Positions 63,080 through 64,000 of a DNA stretch of 64,000 nt are shown piece after piece. The notes under the pieces are model-generated. The model had not been told where the DNA came from, searched no databases, and saw only the letters and a list, made by a program, of their open reading frames with translations. The stretch covers positions 930,001 to 994,000 of the forward strand of contig NZ_JANWGH010000001.1 in the NCBI RefSeq assembly GCF_024919275.1, read 5' to 3'. This stretch comes from Algoriphagus limi. GTDB lineage: Bacteria > Bacteroidota > Bacteroidia > Cytophagales > Cyclobacteriaceae. Each line of letters opens with the position of its first letter. The first letter of the stretch is position 1. A program made the position numbers and the translations under genes.

Positions 63080-64000
63080 TCAATGAGTAGGCATGTAAGA
63101 ATGAATTACGGCCTCAGCAGCTATCCTTCCTGAAGTCATAGCAGCATTTATCGATCCATTCAGCAAATAGTCACCAGCCAAATAAACCTGATCTGAAATT
63201 TTAGACTGGGTAAATGGAATGGAGTTCTTCAAATCATTCACATGAGGCAAAGCATAATTGATTTGATAGCTTTTGATAAACTTAAAGAAATCAGCTTTGA
63301 TCCCTGAAATTCTACTCAATTCCTTCTGAACTTCTCGAATCAATTCTTTCTCATCCAAATCCGATTCTAATACAGTCACAGAAAGAAGCGCTTTTCCTTC
63401 TTTACTATATGCTGGTGAAACATCATCCATAAACACAATATTATTGACGAGGTGATCACCCGGAACTAAGCCGATCATAGGGCGAGCCAAAAAGGATTTT
63501 TGAAGGGAAAAGTACAGGTTAATCACCGATTGAGGAGGAGCAAATTGACCTTGAAGCTGCTTCATCACTTTATCTGGCTGCACTGCAATAATGATTCGAT
63601 CCGCTTCTAACTTCTCCCCATTCTTAAGGAAAATCGTTGACCCCTGAACTTCTTCTACAGGATGATTGAAATAAATCTGAGTTGAACTCAATTGCTCTCG
63701 GATCATAGCGGGGATTTCACCCATTCCTTTTTCTGGAATGGCAGCATGCCCAATTGCAAACATTTTGAAAACAAACTCAAACATTCGGGAGGAGGTATTC
63801 ATATGCTTTTCCAAGAAAATCCCTCTAAAAAACGGCTTAAAAAAATTTTCTATGATCTGATCAGAAAACCCATAATCCTTTAAATACTGATGGGTAGGTT
63901 TATTCTTTGAATTAAAAATATCATCAACACTCTTTTGCTTCAGATCTTGAGTCAGGGTAAACATTTTCACCTTGTCCATAAAGGTTCCCACTTTTGAAAA
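63080..64000 (-). CDS. NAD(P)/FAD-dependent oxidoreductase, C-terminal part (cut by window edge)
   Basis: A flavin-dependent amine oxidase/desaturase-type protein that continues past the right edge; the reading frame stays open to base 64000, and only about 307 C-terminal residues are present. The C-terminal FAD motif VYLAGDYLLNGSINAAMTSGRIAAEAVI is seen (in part), and LEADRIIIAVQPDKVMKQL is the middle FAD strand. The substrate-side part (FFKPFFRGIFLEKHMNTSSRMFEF) resembles the phytoene-desaturase/protoporphyrinogen-oxidase-like proteins. The N-terminal Rossmann loop lies outside. The product may be a carotenoid or sterol-like desaturase; this is not decided. Confidence 0.8.
   Translation of the reverse strand, partial: FSKVGTFMDKVKMFTLTQDLKQKSVDDIFNSKNKPTHQYLKDYGFSDQIIENFFKPFFRGIFLEKHMNTSSRMFEFVFKMFAIGHAAIPEKGMGEIPAMIREQLSSTQIYFNHPVEEVQGSTIFLKNGEKLEADRIIIAVQPDKVMKQLQGQFAPPQSVINLYFSLQKSFLARPMIGLVPGDHLVNNIVFMDDVSPAYSKEGKALLSVTVLESDLDEKELIREVQKELSRISGIKADFFKFIKSYQINYALPHVNDLKNSIPFTQSKISDQVYLAGDYLLNGSINAAMTSGRIAAEAVIHSYMPTH

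Noticed and set aside
1..64000. CRISPR arrays, insertion sequences, prophage, tRNA or rRNA genes
   Set aside because: No spaced direct repeats, transposase, integrase or tRNA-like cloverleaf was found on reading both strands.

Overview
The window is a gene-dense, AT-rich chromosome segment (about 60 genes, no gene-free stretch above 300 bases) from a Bacteroidota species, most like the Cyclobacteriaceae (Algoriphagus-type). The lineage call rests on: two proteins with type IX secretion C-terminal sorting domains (18556-23040, 56956-58617), DUF1573, DUF2452, DUF2911 and DUF6807 proteins, a family-typical TPR/ExbB/ExbD envelope block, Bacteroidota-type promoters (TTG...TAnnTTTG) and the near absence of Shine-Dalgarno sequences. 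I see no tRNA, rRNA, CRISPR array, insertion sequence, phage or plasmid module; this is core chromosome with a few accessory cassettes.

Layout. 1-2796: topoisomerase IV genes (parC cut by the window edge, parE) and a membrane protein. 3031-8696: lipoprotein, ROK sugar kinase, cysteine-cluster protein, CvfB-type S1 protein, 3-hydroxyacyl-CoA dehydrogenase, deoxynucleoside kinase, two conserved unknowns and an unlisted 48-residue membrane protein. 8866-13300: Hpt protein, S9 peptidase and gamma-glutamyltransferase. 13493-16174: a two-gene cassette of an alpha/beta hydrolase and an unusual M19-like metallohydrolase. 16196-18476: tryptophan 2,3-dioxygenase divergent from a glutaryl-CoA dehydrogenase. 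18556-24186: a giant secreted metallophosphoesterase-like protein and a DUF1573 protein. 24257-25693: trpS and an acidic unknown.

25777-30741: an MDR reductase divergent from a tightly coupled four-gene operon (SDR, acyl-CoA dehydrogenase, APH-type kinase, 3-hydroxyacyl-CoA dehydrogenase). Its parts match those of the 4-hydroxyacyl-CoA route (LvaD/LvaC/LvaA of Pseudomonas, ACAD10/11 of animals), and this is my lead candidate for an interesting system. 30731-41406 (minus): a ten-gene run holA, large TPR protein, outer-membrane barrel, SPOR protein, ExbB, ExbD, TonB-like, folC, trmB, which reads as a Tol-Pal-like or TonB-like envelope machine joined to housekeeping genes.

41522-50477: TPR protein, universal stress protein, 2-hydroxyacid dehydrogenase, DUF2911 protein, then a PIG-L deacetylase / 34-residue membrane protein / sodium:solute symporter operon and a PagL-like lipid A deacylase. 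50660-59284: TPR protein with gyrA, outer-membrane and secreted proteins, rpe, and a lipoprotein/subtilase pair. 59406-64000: a TrpF-like protein lacking the catalytic residues, an aldo/keto reductase, a divergent DUF6807/ThuA pair typical of carbohydrate-use regions, and the C-terminal part of a flavin oxidoreductase cut by the window end.

All family assignments are from reading the translated sequence against remembered family motifs; no database search was run.
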